From contig NZ_CP040786.1 in assembly GCF_021922925.1 (NCBI RefSeq), forward strand, positions 2,666,001-2,730,000: a stretch of DNA of 64,000 bases, in the 5' to 3' direction. Below, in pieces: positions 52,944 through 63,773 of this stretch (within the stretch, counting starts at the first letter, position 1; each line of letters opens with the position of its first letter). Below the pieces are notes generated by a model that worked only from the letters and a program-made list of their open reading frames with translations, ran no database searches and was not told where the DNA came from. Made by a program: the position numbers and the translations under genes. The DNA comes from Clavibacter phaseoli. Its GTDB lineage: Bacteria > Actinomycetota > Actinomycetes > Actinomycetales > Microbacteriaceae.

Positions 52944-54104
52944 GCGGGTGGGGCCGACGATGCGCGTCAGCTGCGGCCGGTAGCCGAGGGGGCTGTTGTA
53001 GACGGTCCACAGCTCGCCGCCGGGGCGCAGCATGCGGGCCGCGGCGGCGAACAGGCGCGGCGCGAGGCCCGCGTGCACGGTCGCGCCCGTGTGGAAGGGC
53101 GGGTTCAGGAGCACGAGGTCGGCGGATCCGTCGGGGACGGTGGATCCCGCGTCGTCGCGCACCACGGTCACCCGCTCGGCGACCCCGTTGGCGGCGACGG
53201 TCGCGCGCGCCGAGTCGACGGCCGCCCACGACTGGTCGGTCGCGACGACGCGCAGGTCCGGCCGGGCGAGCGCGACGGCCGCCGCGATGACGCCGGTGCC
53301 GCAGCCGAGGTCGACCGCGACGCGGGCGTCGGCGGGCAGGTCGGCGAGGAAGGAGAGGAGGAAGCGCGTGCCGATGTCGACGCGGGCGCCCGCGAAGGCG
53401 GCGCCGTGCGCGCGCACCTCGAGGCCCAGGTCGGGGTGGGAGGCGGCACGCGGGTAGAGCTCGCCGGAGCCGTCCAGATCGCCGTCGCGCAGGGGTCGGC
53501 GCGCCACGAGGATCCGCGACTTCTGCCGCGCGAGCGTCGCCCGCACGTCGCCGAAGCGGCGGGCGAGCACCTCGGTCATCGCGGGCGTCATGTGCTTCAC
53601 GCGGCCGCCGGCGAGCACGGTCACGTCGTCGGCGGCCGCGCGCGCGACGACGCCGGCCCACTCGTCGAGCGCGTCGAGGCTGCGGGGCAGGCGCGCGACC
53701 ACGACGCGGGCGCCGTCGGCCAGCGCGTCGTCGAGCCCGTGGTGGGCGATCTCCGCGGTCTCGCCGATCAGCTCCGCGTTGAGGTCGAGCGCGGTCTCGG
53801 AGGCGAGTGCGTCCTGGTGCACGCGGATGCGCACGGGATCCGCCGCCCCGACGCGACGCAGCGCCGCCACGGCCCCGAGCGCGAGGGCGCCGTACTGGTC
53901 GCCGACGACGACGAGCTCCTCGGGACGGACGGGACGCCCGTCGGCTGCCGCGGCGTCGAGCAGCGCGACCAGCTCGTCGAGGAGCAGCCGGTCGGCCGCG
54001 TCCACGGCGAAGAGGTTCTCGGCCTCGACGTCGGGCCGGCGGCGGAGCGCGCCGAGGTCGAGCAGGTCGTCGGCGACGGATGCTGTGGCGGTGGCGTCGC
54101 TCAC
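52869..54104 (-). CDS. RlmG/RsmC-like rRNA guanine methyltransferase
   Basis: 411 residues in two Rossmann halves, as in RlmG and RsmC. The C-terminal catalytic half has the SAM loop VAVDLGCGTGVIAAAV and the motif VLLNPPFHTGATV. The N-terminal half is a degenerate copy. It would methylate guanine in ribosomal RNA. The GTG start at 54104 overlaps the hspR stop, so the gene is the last member of the dnaK operon, which ties it to heat stress. The end of the gene is duplicated at 51442-51506. Confidence 0.85.
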   Translation of the reverse strand: MSDATATASVADDLLDLGALRRRPDVEAENLFAVDAADRLLLDELVALLDAAAADGRPVRPEELVVVGDQYGALALGAVAALRRVGAADPVRIRVHQDALASETALDLNAELIGETAEIAHHGLDDALADGARVVVARLPRSLDALDEWAGVVARAAADDVTVLAGGRVKHMTPAMTEVLARRFGDVRATLARQKSRILVARRPLRDGDLDGSGELYPRAASHPDLGLEVRAHGAAFAGARVDIGTRFLLSFLADLPADARVAVDLGCGTGVIAAAVALARPDLRVVATDQSWAAVDSARATVAANGVAERVTVVRDDAGSTVPDGSADLVLLNPPFHTGATVHAGLAPRLFAAAARMLRPGGELWTVYNSPLGYRPQLTRIVGPTREAGRNAKFTVTVSTKPGPDPDPRA

Positions 54105-54574
54105 CGCGCGTCGCGCCCGGAGCCGTCGCGGTCGGGGTCCGGCATGGAGAGCGCCGCCCGGTACAGCACGACCTCGGTGGGCCGCGAGGGCCGCACGCCC
54201 GCGCGCAGCGACACCACGTCGCCGTCGCCGCGGGCCGCGAAGACGCGGCGGCCGGGGCGCGACAGCAGCTCGTCGGCGAGCGCCGACTCCAGCTGGCGGA
54301 CGCGTCCGCGGAGCTCGGCCACCTGGTTCTCGAGCTCGAGGATCCTCGCGATGCCCTCCAGGCTCACGCCCTCGGCGCCCAGCCGGGCGACCTCACGCAG
54401 CTGCACGACGTCGCGCATCGAGTAGCGGCGGGAGCGCCCGGCCGTGCGGGTGGGCGACACGAGCCCGAGGCGGTCGTACTGCCGGAGCGTCTGCGGGTGC
54501 ATGCCCGACAGCTCGGCCGCCACGGAGATCACGAAGACGGGGGCGTCCTCGTCCATCGTGTCGCGCGGATCCAC
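54101..54574 (-). CDS. hspR: Heat-shock repressor HspR (MerR family)
   Basis: 157 residues. MerR-type helix-turn-helix VFVISVAAELSGMHPQTLRQ YDRLGLVSPTRTAG, then RRYSMRDVVQLREVARLGAE, and a coiled segment after residue 80. HspR represses dnaK by binding HAIR boxes together with DnaK. GTG 54574 (one base after the dnaJ stop) is used; ATG 54556 is another option. The two HAIR boxes at 58343 and 58405 are its expected sites. Confidence 0.95.
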   Translation of the reverse strand: MDPRDTMDEDAPVFVISVAAELSGMHPQTLRQYDRLGLVSPTRTAGRSRRYSMRDVVQLREVARLGAEGVSLEGIARILELENQVAELRGRVRQLESALADELLSRPGRRVFAARGDGDVVSLRAGVRPSRPTEVVLYRAALSMPDPDRDGSGRDAR

Positions 54575-54575
54575 G

Positions 54576-55589
54576 TCAGCTCCTGGCCCGCTCGATGAGC
54601 TCGCGGCGCGGGTCCTCGTCGGGTCCCGAGCTGGCGAACGCGTCGAGCGCCACGCGCTGGGCGTCGCTGAGGCGGGACGGCACCGCGACCTCGATGCGCG
54701 CGAGCAGGTCGCCCGTGCCCTTCGGGGTCGTGACGCCGCGGCCCTTGACGCGCAGCACCTTGCCGCTGGACGTGCCGGGCGCGACCTTCAGCCGCACCGG
54801 GTCGCCGCCGAGCGTGGGCACCTCGATGGTCGCGCCGAGCGCGGCCTCGGGGAACGTGACGGGCACGTTGACCCGGAGGTTCAGCCCGTCGCGCTCGAAC
54901 ACGGGGTGCGGTCGCACGTGCACCGTGAGGATGATGTCGCCCGACGCGCCGCCGTCGCCCGACGGCTCGCCCTTGCCGGCGAGCCGGATCTTCTGCCCGT
55001 CGGAGACGCCGGCCGGCACGCGCACCGTGAGGGGGCGGCCGTCCGAGTCCTGCAGGCGCACGACGTCGCCCTGCACCGCGGTGAGGAAGTCGATCGTGGT
55101 GGACGCCGTGACGTCGCGGCCCTTGGTGGGCGCGCCGTAGCCCCGATAGCCGCCGGACGACTGGCCGAAGCCGCCGTTGCCGAACATGCCGCCGAGGATG
55201 TCCTCGAAGCCGCCCTGGCTGTACTGCGGCTGGCCGGATCCGAACCCGGCCGCCCGCCGGCCGCGGCCACCGGCCTGCTGGCCGAACATGCCGCCGAACA
55301 CGTCCTCGAAGCCGCCGCCCGGCGCGCCGGCGCCGGGCGCGCTGAAGCGCGCGCCGGATCCCATCGCGCGGATCTGGTCGTACTCCTTGCGCTGCTCCTT
55401 GTCGGCGAGCACGGCGTGCGCCTCGCTGATCTCCTTGAAGCGCGCCTCGGCCGACGGATCCGGGTTGCTGTCCGGGTGGTACTGCCGGGCGAGCTTGCGG
55501 TAGGCCTTCTTCAGGTCGGCCTCCGAGACGTCCTTGGACACTCCGAGGACCTTGTAGAAGTCCTTGTCGAACCAGTCCTGGCTGGCCAT
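54576..55589 (-). CDS. dnaJ: Co-chaperone DnaJ, type without zinc finger
   Basis: 337 residues. J domain at 1-75 (DFYKVLGVSKDVSEADLKKA YRKLARQYHPDSNPDP, HPD intact), a Gly/Phe-rich linker to about 150 with FEDVFGGMFG and FEDILGGMFG repeats, and two C-terminal substrate-binding barrels. The CxxCxGxG zinc repeats of classic DnaJ are absent. It stimulates DnaK. The ATG at 55589 follows AGGGAGG. Third gene of the operon. Confidence 0.95.
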   Translation of the reverse strand: MASQDWFDKDFYKVLGVSKDVSEADLKKAYRKLARQYHPDSNPDPSAEARFKEISEAHAVLADKEQRKEYDQIRAMGSGARFSAPGAGAPGGGFEDVFGGMFGQQAGGRGRRAAGFGSGQPQYSQGGFEDILGGMFGNGGFGQSSGGYRGYGAPTKGRDVTASTTIDFLTAVQGDVVRLQDSDGRPLTVRVPAGVSDGQKIRLAGKGEPSGDGGASGDIILTVHVRPHPVFERDGLNLRVNVPVTFPEAALGATIEVPTLGGDPVRLKVAPGTSSGKVLRVKGRGVTTPKGTGDLLARIEVAVPSRLSDAQRVALDAFASSGPDEDPRRELIERARS

Positions 55590-55633
55590 CAGACGCCTCC
55601 CTTCTTCTTCGTCTCGTGGTGGGGGCCGCACGA

Positions 55634-55673
55634 CCCGGTCCGGGCGCCCGCGCGTGCGGACGCCCGGACCGGG
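55634..55673 (-). terminator. Long stem-loop between grpE and dnaJ
   Basis: CCCGGTCCGGGCG (55634-55646) pairs with its perfect complement CGCCCGGACCGGG (55661-55673); the loop region CCGCGCGTGCGG adds an inner four-base stem. It lies in the 120-base gap after grpE. It may lower dnaJ expression relative to dnaK-grpE by partial termination or processing. Confidence 0.6.
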
Positions 55674-55709
55674 GTGGGTGCAGCCGGATCGATGCTGCGG
55701 TTGATGGCG

Positions 55710-56359
55710 CTACTCCGGCTTGTCGACGACGACCTTCGCGGCCCGAAGCAGCGTCTCGCCGATGTAGTAGCCACTCTCGACGACGTCCGCGACGGTGTCC
55801 ACCTGGACCTCGGGGTTCGGCTTCTGGAAGATCGCCTCGTGCACCTGCGGGTCGAAGGCGTCGCCGACGGCGCCGACCTTGACCAGCCCGATGCGCTCGA
55901 CGTTCGTCCGCAGCTTGGCGACGATCGCGGTGAGCGGTCCGCCCTCCGCGAGGTCGCCGTGCTTCTCGGCCCGGTCGAGGTCGTCGAGCACCGGGAGGAT
56001 GCCCTTGACCACGTCGCCGACCGCGCGCTGGCGCTCGATCTCGCGGTTGGCCTCGGTGCGCTTGCGGTAGTTGGCGTACTCCGCGGTGACGCGCTTCAGG
56101 TCCGCGAGGTGCTCGGAGTCGCCCTCGACGGGCTCCGCCCGGGTCTGCTCGATGAGATCCTGGAGCTCCTCGTCCATGGGATCGGTCGTCTCGACGTCGG
56201 GGCCCTCGGCCTCGACGAACGCGCCGTCCTGGCCCGGGACGGACGCCGCGTCAGCGGCGCCCGCCGCCTGCGCGTCGGGCCCGGCCGGGGACGCGGGGGC
56301 CGACTGCTCGGCTCCCTCGTCCTCGGGCCCGCGGCCCTCGCCGTTCGCGGTGTCCTCGG

Positions 56360-56363
<4 letters not shown>
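55710..56363 (-). CDS. grpE: Nucleotide exchange factor GrpE
   Basis: 217 residues. An acidic low-complexity N-terminus of about 65 residues, a long helix ([20 protein letters not shown]), and the C-terminal beta domain with [15 protein letters not shown] and [20 protein letters not shown]. It releases ADP from DnaK. ATG overlaps the dnaK stop (ATGA). Confidence 0.97.
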
Positions 56364-58231
<1,868 letters not shown>

Positions 58232-58342
58232 GGGGTGTTCTCCTTCTATTGCCGCGGGCCCCGGATCACGGGGTCGCTTCGTGGGTGACGCGGGAGTCCC
58301 GCGGAGTCTGTCTCGCGGTGCCGCTTCGTCAGCGGCGTGCTA

Positions 58343-58363
58343 CTTGAGCCGCGATGACTCAAC
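58343..58363. promoter_or_regulatory. HAIR box 1 (HspR site)
   Basis: CTTGAGC, seven bases, ACTCAAC. This agrees with the published HAIR form CTTGAGT-N7-ACTCAAG at 12 of 14 positions. It touches the -10 box of the dnaK promoter. Confidence 0.85.
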
Positions 58364-58389
58364 TCTACTCACGGCTCGGCGAGCGTCAA
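58362..58389 (-). promoter_or_regulatory. dnaK operon promoter
   Basis: On the minus strand, -35 TTGACG (58389-58384) and -10 TAGAGT (58367-58362), 16 bases apart, a good vegetative-type pair between the two HAIR boxes. The leader to the dnaK ATG is about 125 bases. Confidence 0.7.
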
Positions 58390-58404
58390 GTCGCGGTCGC
58401 GGAA

Positions 58405-58425
58405 GTTGAGCGACGTCGGCTCAAC
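58405..58425. promoter_or_regulatory. HAIR box 2 (HspR site)
   Basis: GTTGAGC, seven bases, GCTCAAC: a perfectly symmetric HAIR-like repeat just upstream of the -35 box. With box 1 it frames the promoter, so HspR can lock it from both sides. Confidence 0.82.
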
Positions 58426-58500
58426 TCACAGGATCCCCGCCCGGCGATCGGCCTCCGCGGGCGCGATGTGCCCCGGCCGGGGGGCCGGAGGGGCGAGACG

Positions 58501-58540
58501 GGGGCTACTGGTTCACCTAGATCGCTACTGAGCCCCTTTT
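58501..58540 (+). other. Stem-loop with T-run in the leader before the adhesin gene
   Basis: GGGGCT (58501-58506) pairs with AGCCCC (58531-58536), followed by TTTT. The loop holds two CTACTG copies. It looks like an intrinsic terminator but has no plus-strand gene in front of it, so it may be a leader hairpin of the adhesin transcript. Low certainty. Confidence 0.35.
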
Positions 58541-58631
58541 CCTGCGCAGACCGGCCGATTTAGCGTTGCCGACGCGAGGCCGGGGGGCCTCGTGTCGCCC
58601 TCTCGGAGGACGTGATCTCCAGGGGGTGGTC

Positions 58632-61600
58632 GTGGTGGTGGGTACGCGTGCGCGCCATGCCGCCGAGCCGCGTCCCGACGCATCCGGCGCGCGCTCCCGC
58701 CCCGGGATCCGCCGCCTGGCCGCGCTCGTCGCCGCCGCCGTCGGGGCCGCGCTCCTCGTGACCCTGCCCGCCCAGACCGCGGGCGCGGCGTCGCAGCTGA
58801 TCGCCGAGTCGTTCACCGGGACCAGCGTGGCGGACGCCGCGTGGAAGCCGCTCGGCAGCGCGTGCCTGACCCGCGCCACCTCCGCCCCGGCGAGCGGGAG
58901 CTCGACCCTCGGCGTGTGCTCGAGCCGGAACCAGTCGCTCCCGGCGAGCGCGAACCCGGGCGCCCTCCAGCTCACCGACAACCGCGGCAGCGCGGTCGGC
59001 GGCGTCGTGTACGACAACGCGATCCCGGCGACCGGCGGGCTCGACATCAAGTTCGACCAGTACCAGTACGGCACGTCGTCCGGCGGCGCGGACGGCATCG
59101 GCTTCTTCCTCACCGACGGATCCGTGCCGCTGACGGCGGCGGGCCCGGACGGCGGATCCCTCGGGTACGCCCAGACCAGCTTGCCGGGCGTCGCGGGCGG
59201 CTACCTCGGCGTCGGCCTCGACGCGTTCGGCAACTTCTCGAGCGCCACGGAGGGTCGCGGCACCGGCTGCGTCAACGCCGGGGTCGGCCAGCGTCCCAAC
59301 ACGATCGCGCTGCGCGGACCCGGCCAGGGCACGACGGGCTACTGCTACCTGACCGGTGCATCGCCGGCGTCGAGCCTCCGCGCGACGACCACCCTGAGCA
59401 CGCCGACCACCGACCTCGGCCGCACGATCCGCATCACGGTCTCGTCCGCGCGGCTCCCCGTCGTCACCGTCTACGTGGGTGCGACGGCAGGGGCGTCCAC
59501 CGCCTCGCTCACGCGGGTGGTGCAGTACACGATGACGACCCCCGCCCCCTCCTCCTACAAGCTCGGCTACCTCGCCTCCACGGGCGGCTTCACCGACACG
59601 CACCTGATCCGCGAGGTGAGCGTCTCGAGCGTCGACGACCTCGGCACCCTCACCCTGGTGAAGCAGGTCGACCGGACGACCGCCCAGCCGGCCGCGTACG
59701 CCGAGGGCCAGACGATCCCGTACCAGTTCGTGGTCACCAAGACCGGCGGGCTCACGCTCTCGAACCTGGCTGTGAGCGACCCGCTGGTGCCGTCGATCTC
59801 GTGCCCGGGCGGCCTGCTCGGGTTGGGCCTGTTCCTCGGCAGCAGGTCGATCACCTGCAGCGGGACCCACGTCGTCACGCCCGCGGAGGCCGTGGTCGGC
59901 ACGCTCACGAACACCGCGACGGCCACGGGCGTCAACACGCTGCTGCAGACCGTGACGAGCACGAGCTCCGTCACGGTGCCGATCGTGACGCCCGCCCCCG
60001 CGCTCGCGCTCACCAAGACCGGCACGCTCACGGACTCCAACGGCAACGGCCGCGCAGACGTCGGGGAGCGGATCGCGTACTCCTTCGTGGCGAGCAACGC
60101 CGGGAACGTGTCGCTGCGGCAGGTGGCGGTCGCGGATCCGCGCGTCACCGGCATCAGCCCGACCTCCGTCACTCTCGCGCCCGGCGCCGCGCAGACCTTC
60201 ACGTCCGCGGCGTACACCGTGACCCAGGCCGACGTGGACGCCGCGACGCCGATCGTGAACACCGCCACCGTCTCCGGCCAGACCCTCGCCGGCGTGGCCG
60301 CCCCGACCGCGACCTCGTCGACGAGCACGCCGGTCAGCGGATCCGCGGCGCTCACGCTCACCAAGGGCGCGACGCTCACGGGCGGGTCGGTGCCGGGCGC
60401 GACCGTCGCGTACTCCTTCTCCGTCAAGAACACCGGCACGGTGCCGCTGACCGGGGTCGCGCTCACGGATCCGCTGCCCGGGCTGTCGGCTGTGACCTAC
60501 ACGTGGCCGGGCACCGCGGGCACCCTCGCGGCGGGCGCGACCGCGACCGCCACCGCGAGCTACACGGTGCGGCAGGCCGACGTCGACGCGGGGCAGATCG
60601 CGAACACCGCGACCGTGCGCGGCGCGAGCTCCGGCGGCGTGCAGGCGCAGGCCACCGCGACCCGCACGGTGACCCTCGACCGCACGGCGACCATGGCCTT
60701 CACGAAGACCGCGACGCCCGGCAACGTGCCGGCGGCGGGCGGCGTCGTGACCTACGCGTTCCGGCTGCAGAACACCGGGTCGACCACGCTCACGGGCGTC
60801 TCCATCGCGGATCCGCGCACCGGCGTCTCCGCCCTGACGTACACGTGGCCGGGCACCGCGGGCACGCTCGCGCCGGGCCAGGTCGTGACCGCGACCGCCA
60901 CGTACACGGCCACGACCGCGGACGTGACGGCTGGATCCATCGTCAACACCGCGACCGCCACCGCGACCGGGCCGACCGGGACGGTCAGCCGCACCGCGAC
61001 GGCGACCGTGCTGGCCGTGCCCGACCCGCTGCCCGACGCCGCGACGACGCCGCAGGGCGTGCCCGTGGTGGTCGACGTGCTCGCCAACGACGGCCCCGCC
61101 GCGACGGGCGCGACGCTCAGCCGCGCCCAGCTCTCCGCGACGCCGACGCTCGTGGGCGGCGCCGCGGGTCCCGTCCCCGCCTCGCCTACCGCCGGCAGCG
61201 CCACGTGCGTCGCGAGCGGCACGGACCGCGGGCGCTGCACGTACCGCTCGGCCGCCGGCTTCACGGGCGTCGACGTCTTCGACTACGCGCTGCAGGGCGC
61301 CGCGGGCACGTGGAACGTCCGGGTCACGATCACGGTCACGCCCGTCAACCGCACCGCCGTGGCGCGGCCCGACCGGCTGGTCGCGACGGTCGGCGGGCCG
61401 GACGTGACGATCGACCCGCGCGCGAACGACACCGACGTGGACGGCGACGCGCTCGCGATCACGGGCGCCACCCCGCCCGCCGCGCTGCCCGGGTCGTTCA
61501 GCTGCACGGCCGCCCTCTGCACGTACCGGCCGCCGGCCGTCGGGTCGCCCGGATCCACCGTCGTCGCGTACGCCATCACCGACCGCCCGGCGGCGCCCGG

Positions 61601-62030
61601 CACCGGGATGGCCGCGTCCTCCACCATCACCGTCTACCTCGACCCCGCGCCGCTCGTGCCGCGCGGCTTCACGCATCGGGACGACGCGACCCTCGGCGCG
61701 TCCACCGGCACCTGGACGAGCACGACGACCGTCACCGCCGCGACCGCGAGCTGCGTCGCCGGCCGCCCGGTCACGGCGCTCGCCTGGACCGCCGTCCCCG
61801 ACGCCACCGACCAGCTCGTCGAGCGGCGCCTGGCGGGCACGACGCCCGGCGCGTGGATCACCGTCGCCCGCGTCGCCGGGACCGTCACCGCGTTCTCGGA
61901 CGACCGGCTCGGCGAGTCCCGCTCCTACCAGTGGCGCGTCCGGCCCGACCTGCAGCGCTGGGTCGGCATCCCGAGCGCGCCCTCCACCGCGGTCGCCCAG
62001 CCGGCGGCCGTCTCCGCGGCGGGCTGCTGA
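58632..62030 (+). CDS. Large secreted surface protein, lectin-like head and DUF11 repeats
   Basis: About 1132 residues. A signal peptide (RRLAALVAAAVGAALLVTLP AQTAGAAS) ends near residue 55. A lectin-like beta domain follows (to about 330; DGIGFFLTDGSVPL, GGYLGVGLDAFGNF). Four DUF11-type repeats begin near residues 339, 457, 573 and 686, each with a TKTG-like start and ending in an NTA-rich strand. Two cadherin-like repeats (VVVDVLANDGPAATG, VTIDPRANDTDVDGD) and a fibronectin-like end finish it. No LPxTG or C-terminal helix is seen. GTG codons at 58626-58638 are all possible starts; 58632 is best spaced from AGGGGG. Probably an adhesin or matrix protein. Confidence 0.85.
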   Translation: MVVGTRARHAAEPRPDASGARSRPGIRRLAALVAAAVGAALLVTLPAQTAGAASQLIAESFTGTSVADAAWKPLGSACLTRATSAPASGSSTLGVCSSRNQSLPASANPGALQLTDNRGSAVGGVVYDNAIPATGGLDIKFDQYQYGTSSGGADGIGFFLTDGSVPLTAAGPDGGSLGYAQTSLPGVAGGYLGVGLDAFGNFSSATEGRGTGCVNAGVGQRPNTIALRGPGQGTTGYCYLTGASPASSLRATTTLSTPTTDLGRTIRITVSSARLPVVTVYVGATAGASTASLTRVVQYTMTTPAPSSYKLGYLASTGGFTDTHLIREVSVSSVDDLGTLTLVKQVDRTTAQPAAYAEGQTIPYQFVVTKTGGLTLSNLAVSDPLVPSISCPGGLLGLGLFLGSRSITCSGTHVVTPAEAVVGTLTNTATATGVNTLLQTVTSTSSVTVPIVTPAPALALTKTGTLTDSNGNGRADVGERIAYSFVASNAGNVSLRQVAVADPRVTGISPTSVTLAPGAAQTFTSAAYTVTQADVDAATPIVNTATVSGQTLAGVAAPTATSSTSTPVSGSAALTLTKGATLTGGSVPGATVAYSFSVKNTGTVPLTGVALTDPLPGLSAVTYTWPGTAGTLAAGATATATASYTVRQADVDAGQIANTATVRGASSGGVQAQATATRTVTLDRTATMAFTKTATPGNVPAAGGVVTYAFRLQNTGSTTLTGVSIADPRTGVSALTYTWPGTAGTLAPGQVVTATATYTATTADVTAGSIVNTATATATGPTGTVSRTATATVLAVPDPLPDAATTPQGVPVVVDVLANDGPAATGATLSRAQLSATPTLVGGAAGPVPASPTAGSATCVASGTDRGRCTYRSAAGFTGVDVFDYALQGAAGTWNVRVTITVTPVNRTAVARPDRLVATVGGPDVTIDPRANDTDVDGDALAITGATPPAALPGSFSCTAALCTYRPPAVGSPGSTVVAYAITDRPAAPGTGMAASSTITVYLDPAPLVPRGFTHRDDATLGASTGTWTSTTTVTAATASCVAGRPVTALAWTAVPDATDQLVERRLAGTTPGAWITVARVAGTVTAFSDDRLGESRSYQWRVRPDLQRWVGIPSAPSTAVAQPAAVSAAGC
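60490..60875 (+). repeat. Internal duplicated segment in the surface-protein gene
   Basis: The coded motif YTWPGTAGTLA occurs twice, near 60500 and 60840, with the DNA almost identical over about 35 bases. It marks two neighbouring DUF11 repeats that arose by tandem duplication. Confidence 0.7.
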
Positions 62031-62053
62031 TGCCCGCCCTCCGACCCCCCAGG

Positions 62054-62075
62054 CCGCATCCGCCCCCGGATGCGG
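62054..62075 (+). terminator. Stem-loop after the surface-protein gene
   Basis: CCGCATCCG (62054-62062) pairs with CGGATGCGG (62067-62075) around CCCC, 23 bases past the stop and about 100 before the TasA-like gene. Confidence 0.55.
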
Positions 62076-62173
62076 CGACCCGCCCCGACCGGCACGCCCA
62101 TCACCGCACCAGCAGGAACACCAGCAGCACCCGCGCACACCGCGCACCGCGAGACCCATCGAGAGGAAGCACC

Positions 62174-62872
62174 ATGAGCACCACCACAGCACCCCAGCGT
62201 CGTCGCCCCTGGAAGAAGATCGTCGCCACTGGCGCGGTCGTCGCCGTGGGCACGATCATCACCGGCGGCGCGTTCGCCATCTTCACCGACTCCGACACGG
62301 CGACCCTCCAGGCCGACGCGGGTCAGCTCGACATCGAGCTGGCCACCGGCGACTACACGGTCGCCGACATCGCGCCGGGCGACACCGTCCAGCGGCCGAT
62401 CGTGCTCTCGCTGCCGAACGCGACCAACGACGGGAACCTGGTCACGGCGGTCACCTTCGCGTACGCGGTGAGCGGCCAGACGCTCGGGACCGACGACGCG
62501 GCGCTCGACGGGCCGGGCGAGTCGCTCGTGACGGGGACGGACGGGCTGCGCTACACCCTGCAGACCTGCTCCACGGCGTGGACGCCCTCGGCCGCGGACC
62601 CCGCGGGCCCGTACACATGCGGCGGCACCACGACCACCACGGGAACCGGCACCCTCGCGTCGCTCACGGGCGCGGGGACGACGTTCACGCCCGCGAACTT
62701 CGGCGTGGCGCCGTCGGCCGACGGCACCTTCCCGAGCGACACCGCCGACGTGACGCTCAACACCCTGATGGTCCTGCAGCTGCCCACCACCGCGGACAAC
62801 GACTACGAGAACGCGGCCGCGTCGCTGACGTTCACGGCGTCGGCCATCCAGCGCGGCGGCCTGCAGCGCTGA
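62174..62872 (+). CDS. TasA/camelysin-like exported protein with SipW-type signal peptide
   Basis: 232 residues. The leader PWKKIVATGAVVAVGTIITG GAFAIFTDSDTA is the alternate signal peptide cut by SipW-like peptidases, with the GGAFAxFTDS cut region. The mature part, starting near residue 35, is a beta-rich domain (QLDIELATGDYTVADIAPGD and SLTFTASAIQRGG) like the TasA/camelysin core, with one cysteine pair near 135-150. Relatives form fibres in Bacillus biofilms; that is only an analogy here. A good ribosome site (GAGAGGAA) precedes the ATG. The signal peptidase gene follows two genes later. Confidence 0.85.
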   Translation: MSTTTAPQRRRPWKKIVATGAVVAVGTIITGGAFAIFTDSDTATLQADAGQLDIELATGDYTVADIAPGDTVQRPIVLSLPNATNDGNLVTAVTFAYAVSGQTLGTDDAALDGPGESLVTGTDGLRYTLQTCSTAWTPSAADPAGPYTCGGTTTTTGTGTLASLTGAGTTFTPANFGVAPSADGTFPSDTADVTLNTLMVLQLPTTADNDYENAAASLTFTASAIQRGGLQR

Positions 62873-62880
62873 TCGCCTCC

Positions 62881-62912
62881 GACCGGGTCCCGGCACGCGC
62901 CGGGGCCCGGTC
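62881..62912 (+). terminator. Strong stem-loop after the TasA-like gene
   Basis: A 14-base stem (62881-62894 with 62899-62912) with one G-T pair and the loop ACGC, eight bases after the stop. It probably separates expression of the TasA-like protein from the LPVTG protein and peptidase. Confidence 0.65.
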
Positions 62913-62996
62913 GTCCGGCGTCGCGTCCGCGCGCCGCCCCGCATCACCGCACGACCGCACCACCCCACATCCGTCCCGCCCCCGGAGGACCCGACC

Positions 62997-63773
62997 ATGC
63001 GCGCACACCGCCGCACCGGCAGCATCGCCGCCGCCGCGCTGTGCCTGGCGCTGGTCGCCGCGGGCCCGGCCGGCCCGGCCGCCGCGGCCGTGGACCCGGC
63101 CGACCTCGAGGTCCGCGAGCTCACCGGCCCCGACATCCCGCTCGACGACCTGGCCCCCGGCGACACCGTCGACTGGGCCGCCGACGTCACCAACGTCTCC
63201 GGAGGGGCGTCGCCGCTCTCCATCCGCCTCGACGCCGTGCGCTCGATGGCCCTCACCGGCGATCCCGAGGGCGGCATCCAGCTGAGCGTCCGACTCTGCG
63301 AGGACGGCTTCGCGACCCTCACGGCGCCCCTGCGGTGCCGCGGACCCGTCGAGCGCCTCGGATCCGGACCCGCCGCGACCCTCGACCGCGTCGTCACGCG
63401 CACCCCGCTCGACGCGGGCCAGACCGTGGGCGTCGCCGTGCGCGTGCGGTTCCCGGCCGGCGCCGACAACGGGATGGAGTCCACCGCCGGAATGGTCCGC
63501 ATCGGCTTCGCCCTCGTCGACGACGCGGGCGCCGGCGCGGATCCGTCCACCGGCGGCGGCACGGGCACGGGGAGCGGCACGGGCACGGGGAGCGGCACGG
63601 GCGCCTCGCCCGCCGGATCCGCCCCCGCCGCCGACGCCCCGCGCGACCTGCTCCCCGTGACCGGCCGCGACATCGCGTCGGCCCTCGCCGGCGCCCTCCT
63701 CGCGCTCCTCGGAGGCGGGATCCTGCTGCTCGCCGGACGCCGTCGACGCCGCACCGCCGAGGCCGCGTCGTGA
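62997..63773 (+). CDS. LPVTG-anchored cell-wall protein
   Basis: 258 residues. Signal peptide ALCLALVAAGPAGPAAAAVD at the N-terminus, a beta-rich domain with LAPGDTVDWAADVTNVSGGA, close in plan to the TasA core, a Gly/Thr/Ser-rich repeat spacer (about 186-205), then LPVTG at 219-223, a hydrophobic helix and the basic tail RRRRRTAEAAS. This is the full sortase signal. The ATG follows CGGAGGA. Its stop overlaps the peptidase start (GTGA). Confidence 0.88.
   Translation: MRAHRRTGSIAAAALCLALVAAGPAGPAAAAVDPADLEVRELTGPDIPLDDLAPGDTVDWAADVTNVSGGASPLSIRLDAVRSMALTGDPEGGIQLSVRLCEDGFATLTAPLRCRGPVERLGSGPAATLDRVVTRTPLDAGQTVGVAVRVRFPAGADNGMESTAGMVRIGFALVDDAGAGADPSTGGGTGTGSGTGTGSGTGASPAGSAPAADAPRDLLPVTGRDIASALAGALLALLGGGILLLAGRRRRRTAEAAS
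63558..63602 (+). repeat. 18-bp tandem repeat in the LPVTG gene
   Basis: GGCACGGGCACGGGGAGC occurs twice (63558-63575, 63576-63593) and half again. It codes a Gly-Thr-Gly-Ser spacer next to the sorting signal. Copy number may vary between strains. Confidence 0.85.

Noticed and set aside
58560..62192. 1210-codon open frame on the minus strand opposite the adhesin gene
   Set aside because: It is Arg/Gly-rich with no domain, a by-product of high GC. The plus-strand frame has a signal peptide and repeated domains.
58841..62872. Plus-strand frame of 1343 codons over the adhesin and TasA-like genes
   Set aside because: Only its end is the real TasA-like gene (from 62174). The rest is His/Arg-rich shadow.
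63558..63602. Repeat considered as a CRISPR remnant
   Set aside because: The unit is 18 bases, without spacers, and codes for a Gly-Thr-Ser linker.
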